A stretch of 64,000 nt of DNA, taken from Coleophoma eucalyptorum. Taxonomy: Eukaryota; Ascomycota; Leotiomycetes; Helotiales; Dermateaceae. The stretch's first letter is position 1, and each line of letters starts with the position of its first letter. The notes beneath the pieces were generated by a model. The model did no database searches. It had not been told where the DNA came from and worked only from the letters and a program-made list of their open reading frames with translations. The position numbers were made by a program, and so were the translations under genes. This document shows positions 49,007-62,270 of this stretch, piece by piece. Where the stretch lies: contig JALRME010000001.1 in NCBI GenBank assembly GCA_026120035.1, positions 2,183,909-2,247,908 on the forward strand. Direction: 5' to 3'.

Positions 49007-50738
49007 GAACAAGAGCGTTTCTGTTTCCCGGAGAGAACTGACGTATACTGTGGCTGGCCCTGACGAAGATATATGTCGCAGCAGAGGATATTTCCAGAAG
49101 CCGTTGTTAATTCAGAACGACATTCGCAGCTCAGGTTAGGTTCACGTCAACATCGAATAGAGTGGTGGTGTTTTGGATCGGTAGCGTTCGGCTCACCCAG
49201 TGGCAGAGATAACGGAGATGGGTGTTTGAGAAGTCCCAAGAAGCAAAACAATTCCTACCAGAGAGAAATTAAATGGTCGAGACCTGTAACGGTGAGTCCC
49301 ACTGTGCCAGGCCCTACAGATATACCCATGCCCCATGCGCGCAAGTACTTGGGGGGATAAACGGCGTCTGATTCGCTGTGGGACGATTAGTTTTGCGGGT
49401 GCTTAAGTACTGCCGACGGACAGTTGGCTGCTGTGGTTAGGTCTGTGGCTCCTAAAATACCTTCCCGTCGCGGCGGTCGCGTAAAGTAGGACGTAAGGCT
49501 TGACAAGGCTCTTCCCTCCACCACCTGGCAGAGCCGAAGCCTGAAGATGCCTGTACGTTGTGCATGTCCCGGCGCATGCAGCGGGCACCTTGTACCTTAT
49601 CGCGGCCATTGCTTGCGAGCGGCAGTACTATGAAGTACAGTGCTACAGCGCTACAGGGCCACACTGCTACACTGCTATTACAGTGTGCCCCAGTATGGTC
49701 CACTACCCCCCGGGGCCTTGTTCCGCAGGACTGCAGCCGTCTTCCTAACCCTGTCTCGCTTGTTTTGCCGGTGCGGTACCTGCTGCTGCTTGCCAGCACC
49801 TGCCTGCCTGCTTGCTCGCTTTCTTTCTTCTTTGTCCCTCCCCTTCAAATCCCCTACTACCTCTCCTTCGCCTCCTCCTGATCTGCTCGAGAGGCGTGGT
49901 GGACAGACTGACAGCGGGAATCGACCAGCCCTGTCCCACCCTCTATCGTTATCCCTGCATTAGGTCAATGGCCATGGCGGAGAGCCACTTTTTCTCGATT
50001 CAGAGCTGCTCCTTCGCCCGCGAGACTCGTCAGCACGTACTCTGTGCACTGCGCCGAATGCTGAGAATAATCCATGATCTACGCATTCCCAAACGGCACC
50101 TGTGAAGATTTCCACCCATACATAGATTTGTCTGCTAACATGGTCACCGCTACACCCAGCCGCGCCGGGTAGTCATGCCCATCGTGTGGATCATCATGTT
50201 CAGATGGTCCTCCTGTTTGGTTGCAAAGTGTGCAAGCAGCGTGCAGGCTGGTTCGGACGATGCACCAATGATGTCCTAGCTGGGCCAAGACTTAATATAG
50301 TGCAATTGCAGAGGTTATGGATACGCGGCTCTTCGAGGCGATGGGGGAGCACGTACACGGCACTGCCGTACTGGACGTCAACACTGTAATTGATGAAACT
50401 CTCCACCCTAGTGGCCCCTATGAGGTAGCTCCCTAGGTACTTGCCTACTTGTTGGGTTTCCAATAGGGCTGCTCCACTATCTATCTGATTTAAGTATATG
50501 CATATAGTCATATGGGTATGGCTCCTCTTTGTCATCTTGTCGTTCTTTTGCAATTCCTTTCTTGTTGCCCTATTTTCACTAAACTCGTTTTCTTGCGGTC
50601 TTTCGCTGGCGAGTCCGTCATCTCTTTCCTCAGCAATCTCTTGGGTCTTTTGGTTAGGAGTCTTAGGAATAGGCATGAGCTGGGAATTAGGGGTCTAAAT
50701 TCAACCACGTCTCCAGCGCTCGTCGAACAACCGCCAAT
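49007..50738. other. intergenic between methyltransferase and MFS transporter
   Basis: No gene recognised. 49560-49950 is relatively GC-rich and contains a GCTACA/CTACAC-type imperfect repeat at ~49640-49680 and a C/T-rich block. Several frames overlap there on both strands and are unlikely to be real. 50500-50735 is a T-rich 5' leader. Confidence 0.5.
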
Positions 50739-52414
50739 ATGGGTTTCGGTGTATTAGACGATCCTAAGTACCCCAACGTACCGGGTACCGTACGACTCTC
50801 CGACAAAGTCACTTCAGAAAAGCTCGATGATTGGGAATATACGGAACCTAAAAAGAGAGGAGAGATTGTCCTCAATCCTCAACCGTCGGATAGTCCCAAT
50901 GATCCACTCAACTGGTAGGTTTATGGAATTGGGATGATATGTTTCTTGTTGGATTGAGGCTTATTGGTTCTAATTAGGTCAAATGGAACCAAGTATACAA
51001 TTTTATTCATCTTGTCGATGACAGCCGGTGTCACAGTTTCTCTCGGACCCATGATTACAACCGCCTTCCAAGATATATCGACAACATTCAAGGTCGATGT
51101 CAACTCGGTCTCATTAGGTGTGGTGGGTGATATGCAACTCACCACTGGATCTGGTACCTTTTTCACCGCTGCAGCTGCGGCAGTATGGGGAAAACGACCT
51201 GTTTTCTTCATATCTGCACTCGCTCTTTTTGGTACTAGTGCTTGGGGTTTCTTTGCGCAGAGCTTCGTCTCCCTCGAAATTATGCGAGTCGTCCAAGGTT
51301 TTGCAGCAGCTCCCCTGGAAACGCTCATCAGTGCTACTGTATCGGAACTTTTCTTCATCCATGAGAAGGGTAAGATGTTGAGTGTTTGGAACTTGTTTGT
51401 CATGGGTGGTGTCAAGCTTGGGTAGGTTTGCTCGATTTTTAGTAGAAGCAATGGCTAACAACGTGAAGTCAAGTTATTGCCGCCTTCATTATCCAGGGAC
51501 TTGGCTTCAAGTTCACCTTTGGAATTTGCGCCTTAATCTATGCCATCCTCATACCATCATTATACTTCTTCGTCCCCGAAACTGTTTACTTTCAGCCTGA
51601 AGAAGAAACTGTTGTTGTCTTTGATAAGTCATCTCTTCGGGTTTACGAGATCGCCTTACCCGAACCCAAGAAGACCTACCGCGAGCGGCTACGAATCTTC
51701 CAAGGTCGTATTTCCAAAGCATCCTTCTTCCGAACCGCCTACAAACCAATTCCGCTGGTAACATTCCCAGTGGTTATCTTCAGTGCCTTCACCTATACCT
51801 TCTACGCAGCCGGCCTAACCCTCATCGCCCTCCTCCAAGACACCATCTTTTCTGCAGCACCCTACAACCTCTCTACCTCTGCAATCGGCCTCACCAATCT
51901 TCCCCTCTTCGGTGCCGGCCTTGTTGGTACTCTCGTCTCTGGATATTGCGCAGATTTTGTTGTTGGATTCGTTACAAAGCTAAACAACGGTGTTTACGAG
52001 CCCGAATTTCGTCTTATCCTCATGGTTGCCGCCGCTTCCTTAACCTCTGTCGCCTATGTCGGGTTCGGATATAGTGTTGCAGCTGGAGCGCCTCTTACCA
52101 TTCCTATTCTCTTCCTCGGTGTTCAAACCATCGGAGTACCTTTTGCTACAAGTGCCTCCTTCACCTACGTCATGGACTGCCATCCAACTCACGCCGCTCA
52201 GGCCTTTGTCACAATGAACTTTATCAAGGCTGCCCTGTCTTTCGTCATGTCCGATTTTGTGAATAGTTGGTTCCAAGCAAGTGGCGCTAAATCCGTCTTC
52301 ACTGTTATCGCCGTTGCCAATTTGGCTGTCTCAGGACTTTCTATTCCTATGTATATCTTTGGAAAGCGTCTGAGAAGCAAAGTCGCTCGCAGCAAGTTCC
52401 ATCAATCAATTTAA
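50739..52414 (+). CDS. MFS drug/toxin-efflux type transporter (DHA1-like)
   Basis: Three exons: 50739-50914, 50978-51421, 51469-52414; 521 aa. The N-terminal cytosolic segment ends with the DHA1-typical LNPQPSDSPNDPLNW immediately before TM1. Twelve hydrophobic segments follow, with LGVVGDMQLTTGSG in TM2, a GKRPVFFISALAL loop in place of the usual G-x-L-x-D-R-x-G-R-R, PLETLISATVSELFF (antiporter-like region) and a large charged central loop (PEEETVVVFDKSS...KKTYRERLRIF). Likely a plasma-membrane proton-coupled exporter; such genes often sit beside secondary-metabolism genes for self-protection or product export. Location downstream of the LaeA-like methyltransferase is compatible with that, but not proof. 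Confidence 0.9.
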
Positions 52415-55084
52415 ACATGCATTAAAAGGCCGAGGCATGAGACGGATGAATTTCTTTTGTACTTAGCAATTCGACAAGGCGGGCCAATCGATGTCTTTTT
52501 TGAGCGCCAATATAAAGACTGCTGCGCAGTCTTCCGCTATGAGTTATACCGACCACGAGAGCAGCATAGAGAGCCAAAGTCAGTGTCGACACAAGCGAAT
52601 CAATTCAGACAAATTTTGCAGTCCAGCGCATGTCATGGGAATATAGAAAGCGATGGGCTTAACACTATTACAGGATCGGAATATTTACTGGGAGGTGGAA
52701 TGGGATGGAGGACTTAGTATATACCTATTTTTCATATTCTTCTGTATCAACACCACTACCATCAGCAGCAAGATCTATTTCTTGCTCTCAATCTTTCATG
52801 TCTTTACGAGGTCGACCGCTATCTCTATGAACTCCAGAGCCATACTTCCTCAAGAAGACATTTCTTACATACAAAATATACCCAAAAAAAAAACAGAAAT
52901 GCAAATCACTCGTTCTCGCGTTTCACACCAAAAAAGGCTCAAGCAATAGTTATTTCGTTTCCATATCTCTGTGATTCAGTTTTGATCTTTCACCTCATTA
53001 ATCGCAGCTCTTACTCGTCGGTCGTGAACCCACGCACCGCACCTCTCGAGTGTTCTCTGTTGCATTGCATACTCACTTGCATGTCTTGGCAGGGGCTTTA
53101 AATACAGTATGCATGTCTCGGGGCGTTAACCATAAGTGTTTGACGACTTGGCAATGAGGTGGACTGCGATGTTGCTTCCTTGCCTCCATGCTCTGTAGTG
53201 GACGAGAAACAGAGGGAAAGGATAGGCGCTAGAGAGCGGCAGGGTATAGTTAAGTGAGAATGTTTTCCTGTTCTTGCATCTTGGCTGGCGGAGATCCTCT
53301 TTGGATGTGGTTTAAAAAGAGTTGGGACGGTTCGTGGCGCTGGAAAGTTTGGCGAGTGGGAAGGACGAAGCGAGGGGGCTCGGCGGGTGACTGCGTAAGC
53401 CTGGGTTTCAGACCTCGCGTGGGAATTATGGGTATCTTGGGGGTAAGGTAGGCTGGCTGATAGGGAGAGGGGCAGATGCAGGGAAAAGACTCTGTGCGAC
53501 GGTCATGATCCTGCTTCTGGCCGTTTTCTAAGACTTTGTGAGACCTTTTCAATCGACCTTTTCCCATGCTGCTTGGCATGCGCATGCAAGAAAAAGGAAG
53601 GAAAGCGACTGCTCGTGGTTTGATAAGGTCTGGGAATGGCTACTGCTCACTCTGCTATCTCAACTCCATCATATGCTTCTTTCTTCGGATGAAACTTCAT
53701 CGTCCCTTTTGGCTCAGAGGTACATGTCTTCCTCCCTGACGTTACCGCACTTTCCTCTCCCTACCCGCAGACAGAAACATGTCTGCGCCTTTTTGCAGGC
53801 AAGGAAGGTACGTTGTCATTTCTTGCTGTAGACTGACCACCCTCTGCACCCGCCTACGTCAATGCACTTCCGCTCTCGTTTGTGCCTCAAATGGGCGGCA
53901 TTGTCAAAGGGGGCTTAGCTCCTTAATCAGAGCAAGCATGGGCATAATATCCAAGTGCCTTTGCTACTGATGACTCTCGAAGGCAAGGGAATGGTTGCAC
54001 GTCAAGCCGAGGTCGTTGAGGTATACTTGGACCACTTGTTGTGGATTATGAAAAGCCCACCCACTATGCGATCAGACGGATGTCTCGAACTTCATTCTAG
54101 ACTAATCTCACTGGGCCATCGCCAAGGGCTGATCATATATCCAAAGTTCCTCGACCGACCTCTTCAAAAGCCTGTCTGATTGCTTTCCCTCGCGTTCCCT
54201 TGGCTTTCATATTTCTGCTGCTTCACAAGAGATTCGCCTCAAGACTTCACTATGTTTGCGGCACAGAATAACCAGAATCCTTCACGCTTCCGATGGCCCT
54301 GAGAATATTCCATTGGACGGCGATCCTTTTGTTTCCGCGCGCATCATCAATGCACTCGTACATGGCTATTTTTGCCAAAAAAAACAAGAAAAAAATAGTC
54401 CAGAGGTTATTATATGATCAGCCCCTATCCGCGTTACAGAGAGGAAGATGCGAGATTCGGAAGATGAGAACAACAGTTCTGTTCTGCCAAGTTAGCATTC
54501 TGACCTGGTAATCTGCGGTATGGTACCGTCAAGCATACTTTCCCCCCGATGCCTGAAAACAATCTCGCCTTCCTAGTAACTTACTTCACCTCAAGTATTA
54601 CGTCCGGTCTTTGCAAAGAATCGTTTCTTCATTGCGGATGTTTCACTTTTTCTTTCCCCTGCTTACCAAAGTTTGCCTTCCGCAGGTGATCGTGGTCTGC
54701 CAGGGGGTAAGGCACGTCGTAGTTGATAAGATCGAAACTCTTAGAAAGGGATCGAGATGCACGGATCAAGCATCTGAAGTTGTTATGCAAGAATTCGTTC
54801 TTCGGATGAGTGAGTTATCTGTATACTTGGGATGGATACTTGGCGGATCAATGAGAGAAATACATCTCTTACTTGGAACCAGCAGCTTTCGAGCTGAAAC
54901 ATCTTCGGGGTTTGAGTGAATTTTGATATCTGGCTCAATGTGTGATAGCAAGTCCAAATCACCTTCTGTAGCACGAGTCTCGGGGCTGTGAGTTATCCGT
55001 CCCCTAAATAGCTATGATGGTTGTCACTCAGAATATATGGGCCCTGACTTCAGTTCTGGTCATTCAAAACATCTTCTGTAAGTT

Positions 55085-55560
55085 TTGAAACCACACTATC
55101 AAGTTGATAGCGGTAATATCGGGAGAGATAGCAGACCGAAAAAGCACATTGGAGATGTAGTATGTTTTATGGAGGTCCAATCTCTTGTAGAAGCGTAAAG
55201 CAGAATAGTGTGGCTAGCTCAAGTGCTAAGTCAGAGTGCAATGCTATGTTAATATGCAGCAGGACTAATCAATGGCTGGTACAGCTACTAAAGGATGTGG
55301 GTTATCCTAAATGGATTGTAAACCAGTCAAGGACTGCGGCCATTTGGGGCGATAATAACTGTGCACTAGCACTGGTTAGAAGTCCACATGTGCGTGAAAC
55401 GTCGAAGCACATTGACATCTGCTAACACTACATTCATGACCTATAAGAAAAGAAATCAATTAGTTTAGTCTACATTCCAACACTACAAATGGTCGCTGCT
55501 GGCTTGAATAAGCCATTAAAACTAGTTAACGTATTCCAGAAGCTGGCTACACAAGCGAAC
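55085..55560 (+). mobile_element. Ty1/copia retrotransposon RNase H remnant (degenerate)
   Basis: A short DRKST in one frame is followed, after a stop and a frameshift, by YGGPISCRSVKQNSVASSS, SECNAM, WGDNNCALALVRSP and SKHIDI in the next frame. After another stop come HYIHDL and VAAGLNKPLKL. In intact Ty1/copia Pol these are consecutive RNase H landmarks (DRKST-GYVF, GGP-SW, EAEY, DN-SA, SKHIDIRYHFI, ADGLTKPL). Integrase, RT, gag and LTRs were not recognised. It is an old, broken fragment. Confidence 0.85.
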
Positions 55561-58500
55561 CGGCCAGGTTCCACCACCCTACACGTCTACTCCGTTCAAA
55601 TTATACTGCTTCAACACCGGAGTCTTTTCTTAACAAAGTTGGACACTTTAGGAAAGAGGTCATCCAATAAGTCTATTCCAGAGCCGTGTGCAGTATTAGT
55701 GATTCACCATATCTGATAGACAGGCCGATATTGGCACCAAAGTTAAATACTCACTACGGTGTATGCGTATTCCAGAAGATACATCTCGACCATATAGCAC
55801 TTAAGATGCTTTAGTGGTCTTGATAACATCAACACATGTCTGAGAAAGTGTTAGGCATTTGATTTGATTTATATGATTGAGGTTCGCTCAATTTTTAAGC
55901 TTTCAATAGCGCAAGCTTCGATATCAACTTTACGAGTTGTTTCATACTGACAATACCAACGACGACAGAAGCATCAGAACCTCAGATGGTCTCAAAACTC
56001 CATATAATCAACTTCGTCAAAGTTTCCTTTAGTGACGTTATCCAAAGTATGAACTCATCGGGGCTAAAAGTCTAATTGGAATCTAGGGACTAGGGTAGCG
56101 GTAAAATACACTAAAGCTGGGGAAGCAAACAAGAAATATACTGCTCTATCCGCCTTTCGTTCCTTCATGTAGTACAACAGGTTTTTATTTATGGCTCTCT
56201 TCTTTGTAAAAATCTCATTGAGCCTTGAAAGATTTCTTACCTATCTAAACGTTTTCCTCGATTCTTAGATTAGTAATACATTATAGAAGCCGAAGCGCAT
56301 ATAAGAATCTTCGTGAAGTAGTTGGCAATAGTACTAGCACTATTTATTAGGGCTTCAGAACCTGCCATTGCAAGTATACATCTTAGAATATATGGGACAA
56401 ATTCCCATTGCTGATCAAAGAGGGCGTAAAAGAGGTCTTAAAGGATTACGAGGCTCTACAGTATTTCGATATAATACGATAGGACATCGTTAAGAACAAG
56501 GAGGCGTTAGATAGGAAGATCTAGAAGGAAGTAAAGAATTTGATGACTTCTAGGTGCTTAATGAACTTGAAAAAGAAAGAGAATAGGGAGGGACCTTGAA
56601 TAGGGAGCTTATTTACCGGAAGCTATAATGCTCGAGAACAGATTCCAAGTACACCTAGAGTATAATTTCTTTATATTTGCTAGTAAAGATTTTATCAATG
56701 GAGTAGTAGGCTGCTATAGAAACAAAAATATAGAACTGCACCTAGTAGTTATTATGATATAGTAGTTCAATCTGATCTTATTCCAAAGCAAAGGGATTAG
56801 CTCGATGACTAAGATTCTTAGGAGGAAGGGCTCGAAGAAATTCCGAAGCCTAAACTAGATAAAGCAAGTACTGAACATAGAAAAGCATTTATGAATGATT
56901 TCACAGCTTAGAGTTTAGTACAGATGTATATTAAACTTGTATATGGATGTTGGCATGAGGGATTTGATACATACAGAATGGGATTACTAGGCTTTTGTAG
57001 ACTCTAGGCAGGTGGAGTAGATAATTATCACCAAGATACAAGATACCAGTATCAATATATCACAAAGATCATTTGACTTTATAACTGTAAGCTAGTGTCT
57101 TAACTAGTTTGATTTGATGTTATTGAATATAAGATAAAAGTTAGTATACAGTCGTAAGTAGTATGTCTTTATCATAAAGTTCTCACCCAAAAGAAACTTA
57201 GCTTCACCTGATTCTATACATCTATTTAGATTTGTGCCATACATCCAAAGGCCTTCCTGAATCCTTACCCTTAATCTCTTGCTTTCTTTGTGTCTTGTGC
57301 TTACAAGTTCCCTGCTGTCTCACTCTTTAGGTAACAAGGCATTAAGTGGAATCTTTTAATACATGCGTCTGAAATCCTCTCCTGGATTTCAATTCTACCC
57401 GTCCAAACCGATGATATCTGAAGTAGTCTAGCTTTAATGATACATGCTTCTGCTTGTGACGCCGAACAAAAATTAGTTCGGCAATATGATTGCCGCTGTA
57501 GCAAATGCTCTGGGGGGTTTCGATTTTGAAACCCATGTTGAGGCTATAATCACAAGTCAAATATTCATTCTGTCATTTCCCTGATCGTGGCAAATATAAG
57601 CTAGATTAACCAATGATTACTATCAGCAACAGCTGGTTCTCCATACTGACGAAACCCTAGTAAGTAGGGACCTTGTACGCAACGTACTCTGCATTCTCTA
57701 TGTGAAAAAAACAGTGAGGACTAGTATTGGCATGGAGTTATGATCCCAATTGTATCATTTATCTTACAAGTTTTGCATTTGCACAGCCCTTCGGAGAAAG
57801 CACAAAAGCCAAACGGCAAGGGAAAGAAAATATCATCGTAGTATTGGAGGCTGTGCCAGTATCGGCCTATCCCTATACAACAATTCTCCATAAGTTCCAG
57901 AGGCATGATAACAGAACATTTGTGGTGATGTGCAGGAATATCACTGTCGTAATAAGACTCATTGTGGAGGTTTCAGTATGTGTCTCGATATTCACGTGAG
58001 AATGGCTGTGGACGTGCTCTCGTAGTTTGCAATTAATTACTTGTGTCAGAATGTCCACTTGCTACCCACAATAGTCGGTTGCGCATGTAGGCACTGGCGT
58101 TGTCTGAAAATGAAGTTCTCTGTTGCACTTGTTCCCGTTACATATTCTTGATTCTTAGATTCTTTGGGAGGTTTGGGGAGGCTTTGGTTTGACCAAATCG
58201 CTGCTTCTGAATTCTCCGGACTGCTTTTACTACACTAATTCTTTTTGATCCGTTGCAAAACTGATTTTTCAAGCAGAAATTTGAATTTGAAGACGGTGCT
58301 TTTGGAGACTTGAAAATGCAACTGATGCTTACCTTTGTAGTAGATATACATAAGGTAGCTAGGAATAGTTAAACCCTCCTACTATATTCATCATATGACG
58401 AGACTGGCTGTTGTCTAAATATCCTATTTTCTCGAAGATCAGTCCTCGTGTATTATCCAGAGCTTCTGTATCTTGATAGAACCAAAATTCCGTTATAGTG

Positions 58501-61182
58501 AGGCAAAGAGTGTTATCACAGCTTCAATCAAGCTCCAGCTATGGAACTAACCACAAATATTGCGAGTTCATTCATTCAATTTCCTAGGTATTATGGTATT
58601 ACCGCCAATGCAGTTCGTAGAGAACAGAAATTCTTGTCTTTTTAGGATATACGTCAGAATCAGCTTGAGTTACTGTTCAACTATGCACATCACCTTTTTC
58701 TCTAACTCATCTATACTGTTTGTAACCCACGCTACGCAAATCCATGCATACATCTTTCCATAATCTACACCCTCTAATTCGAAAGTTCGGTATCAAAACC
58801 AATTATCTGATTAGATTTATTTATCTTAAGTATGTATATATATCCCAATTTGTTTCCTCTCTTTGCCTCTCTTTCTAACCGCTAGGATTGTAGCTATAAG
58901 ACAACTTCGCGTTACAGGCATTTATAGCAGGTGTCCTGCCGTTTAAGGTGAGATGGAGGTTCAATAATTATCATTTTAACCTCCAATTAACTCTTCTGCC
59001 ACTACGTCTTGTGAATCTCCTGCCCATCTATCCTAATAATAATAATAATGATTCAACTCGTCTTAGATTTAAGCACCAACCATATAAGATGTAACTCTCA
59101 AATTGAAACCTATAAAATCTAGCATTAGAAAACAGAACCCGTGGTATGCACACATATAACTCAAGGTGAATATAAGCACGATTAAAATTGAATATCTACC
59201 TAGCATAGGATCCTGCAAATTTCCCTGCCTGTTACCGATACCGGATGTAAGGCGAGGGAGATAGAGGGGCGAGATATCGTGGCATACTTGTATCCAGTAA
59301 TTGAACACATTGCCAAGATCATAGTAAGCCAAGCTTCTGATCTACTTATATAGCAACCACTCATCAACTTGAACTTTGGTTAGCTCAACTTTCCAGCAGC
59401 CCACGATGGTTGTTAAAAGGTAAAACAGCACAGTATTGTCTACTAACTAATCTAAGCCGGCCAAGAGGTTTAAACGCCGAAGGGCTTTCTGGAGCACCCT
59501 CAATAAGAAAACTAAGAAGCAAGCACATGTGATGGTACAGTCGCATGGTTTTCGTCATAAAAGCCTCAGTGGGTTGTTACTAACTCCCAAATACACAATA
59601 AAAATCATAGTTAAGCCCACCTTACCTTACGTGCTGTTATGGCTGGGCCAGCAACGCTAAGCGCATTCCCAACCCATGGCGTTACAGTAGCTAGTGCGCC
59701 CTCCCCTCAATACGTCCATCATAAAATCCTATAGCACAAAATAGATCATTGAATCAAGCAAACACAATAGGATATAGCTGTTTGGCTATGATACATTCAC
59801 ATAAGCCGCGCCTTACGCGCATAATATGCGCAGGAGAACTGCACAGATATTTCTGGCAGTTCAGGCATATGGGAGATCAGAATGGTGACAGTATACTAAC
59901 TGATGAAGACATCAAGCAGGTTATCAACAGGATGTCAGCCAGTTATGAGCTACATGAAGGTTTCTATCCAATGTAAACGCCAGTTAGAGAGACATGAACT
60001 GATGGGTTGTTAGGCCTCAGGCAGAGACACTAAGGATTGACAGCCCTCTTGCCTCGCATAGCATAGCTGCCTTCTACTAGTCAGAGACAACACATTGCAC
60101 AGAATACAAAGAATCTTGCTATATACAAGACTTCCCTGTAACTAGTGTGTACGCGATTCAATCCAGTCCAATAAGCTACACGGGCCATGGACTCATAGTT
60201 GAGTGTAGGAAATTCAGTCTAGCCCCTCGTGAAAGTCATTAGAGTTGGTGACAGCAAAACTTTCCTCGGCAACAAAAGTTGTTGGTTGCAAGGATATTAA
60301 GACAATAAACACTATGTCACAAGGCGACAATGAAGAACCCGGTGCTTTTAGGCATGTATGGCTAAATGGGATTTCAGAAGTCGTGCCTCAGCAGATCGAA
60401 TCCGAACTCGGAATGCGGCTGCACACGCCGCATCGAGGCTTGATCCAGCTCTTTGATAACCCTTGCCTTTCAAATATATTTAAGCAGGGCGTGGGGGCGG
60501 GGCGAATCCATGAAGTCCATCTTGCCTTGTGAAAAACTTACCCCTAATCATGCATAAAGCTCCCGGGTCACTTGCTCGCTAAAAAAGCCAGATGAGTGCC
60601 AAATACATGTAGTTCGTATGAATATAGTGATGAGTTAAGGAAGATCAGGCTGGCAAGCTCAAATTAGACCCAATTTAATCAAATGGAAAAGCTTAGTCCA
60701 TTGTTGACAGCTTGCAGTTGGATCTACCTGAACTGACAAAGTAAGAAACCTGCGCAACTTCCTTTACCATCCCCTATTGAGGCATAATCGTTCTTGGGCG
60801 CTTATGAAGAACCGAAAACTACTCAGTAAGCATTATTCGACCGATTTTCCAAAAGTAAGGGTATAAGTAATGCCTCAGTCATTATTTTTTTCATGCAAGC
60901 TTTTGCTAAATGGAGGAAGAAATGAGTTATCAAGAAAATGACAAGCACAAGATTATACCTGCAACAAAAGATCTCAGAGACACTTACACCAGCTCAAATA
61001 TGCTGAGGGCCTTGTTCTATAAATTCTGATTTCTTCCAACCTCCCTTCTCTGATAGATGACAGAGCCGAATTTCTTCATCAAGCTGGACAGGCCACATGG
61101 GAAACCTTAATCTGACAAAGTTAGTAGGACAAAAAGGGTTGTATCAGAGCAGCTACGGGAAACCCCCTTGCAGAAGCACCCA

Positions 61183-61240
61183 CGCACGCACAACGCACAA
61201 CGCACAATGCACAACGCACGCATGCACGCATGCACGCAAG
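61183..61240. repeat. ACGCACA/ACGCATGC simple repeat
   Basis: Tandem CACGCACGCACAACGCACAA-type units run into CGCATGCACGCATGCACGCA. Much of it is strictly alternating purine/pyrimidine. Non-coding context. Confidence 0.85.
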
Positions 61241-62270
61241 GCAAAGTCCACACCATGCATCCATCGCCTTTCCCTTTACAACCCCACAAGCGGTGTGAGA
61301 TTTCTTGGAACTGATAAAATTTTTCAGCCATCGGAATAGCAAATGTGCTCATAACTGAACCATGTCCACTTTTTCTTTTCTTGGAAGAGCTTCCACGGGT
61401 CTCCTGCCCTTAAAAGCATGTCAGAACCTTCTATAGACAGGGAACCAGGTAAACCAAGAGCTCCCCAACAAGACACAACCCCAGGCCCAAGCCCAAGCCA
61501 GTTCTCTCCGGTCCTCGGCCTCTTCACTCTTCTGCTCTGTTGTGACTAGCTGCGGATGGAGGATGCAAAAGGAATTCCTGATGCGGTAGATGCGGCGAAT
61601 GCCGACTCGTACATACGAGGTACGGTACAGTTGGGTACGGTACGGCAGTGGCTTAATCTAAGATCATCTTATCAGATCATCTGATTGCTAGGATGAGGCA
61701 TAAAGAAATCCTGCGTCTTTCCTCATTTGGCCTTTCTTCCCTCGTGGGTCTGGGCCAGAATGCGCCGCATCGGCACATTGCCCATTGCCTATTTTTTTCT
61801 TGCGTGGTGGCGAACAGACTTCGTGCATGGAGTGGGGTTTCCTTTCCTATTCTCATGAGTCCTTGGAAAAGGAGACTAGCATTGGCAAGGAGTGATTTGT
61901 TTGTGGCGAGCTGGAAAATCCAAAGACGTCAGTCGGTTAATTTATTTACTTCAGATGGTGGAGATACCTTGTGCACTTGGTACCGCTAACTAGGGATAAA
62001 AGCTTTAAATTTTTCATGAGATACAAGGTAGTAAAATGCGTTCATTGAGATAAAAGTAGTATAGATATGTTCAGAGAAGAAAGAATCCGCCTAAACTTTT
62101 GTAATCATCCCACAAAATCTACCACTCGATCTAAGCAGAATTCCTCATCTTCCTCATGAACCTAAATCAAGAGAAAAGACGAATCTCGGATGGGAAAGAA
62201 AATAGAACACAAGAACAATGTATAGTAAATGGGTCTTTTGGATATCATGAAGATGGAAGGGAAGGGGCAT

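Larger units (their letters stand above)
52415..62270. other. gene-poor, AT-rich tract with repeat remnants
   Basis: Nearly 10 kb without a convincing intact gene. 52740-54600 has only short overlapping frames, and 54980-57100 contains transposon debris. 57100-59350 is very AT-rich, including a short (AAT)n near 59034-59050. 59740-60540 has two small frames (59749-59976 and 60245-60532, the latter with an ATG at 60314) without recognisable homology. 60600-62270 carries the ACGCACA repeat and probably the 3' flank of sidA. TA-rich composition and stop-rich frames are consistent with RIP-type decay, but this was judged by eye. Confidence 0.6.

Noticed and set aside
59749..59976. EF-hand-like loop (DQNGDSILTDED) in a 75-aa frame
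   Set aside because: It has D, N, D and a final acidic residue at the right positions but lacks the position-6 Gly and the position-8 Ile, has no second hand, and begins at a non-ATG codon. Probably a coincidence.
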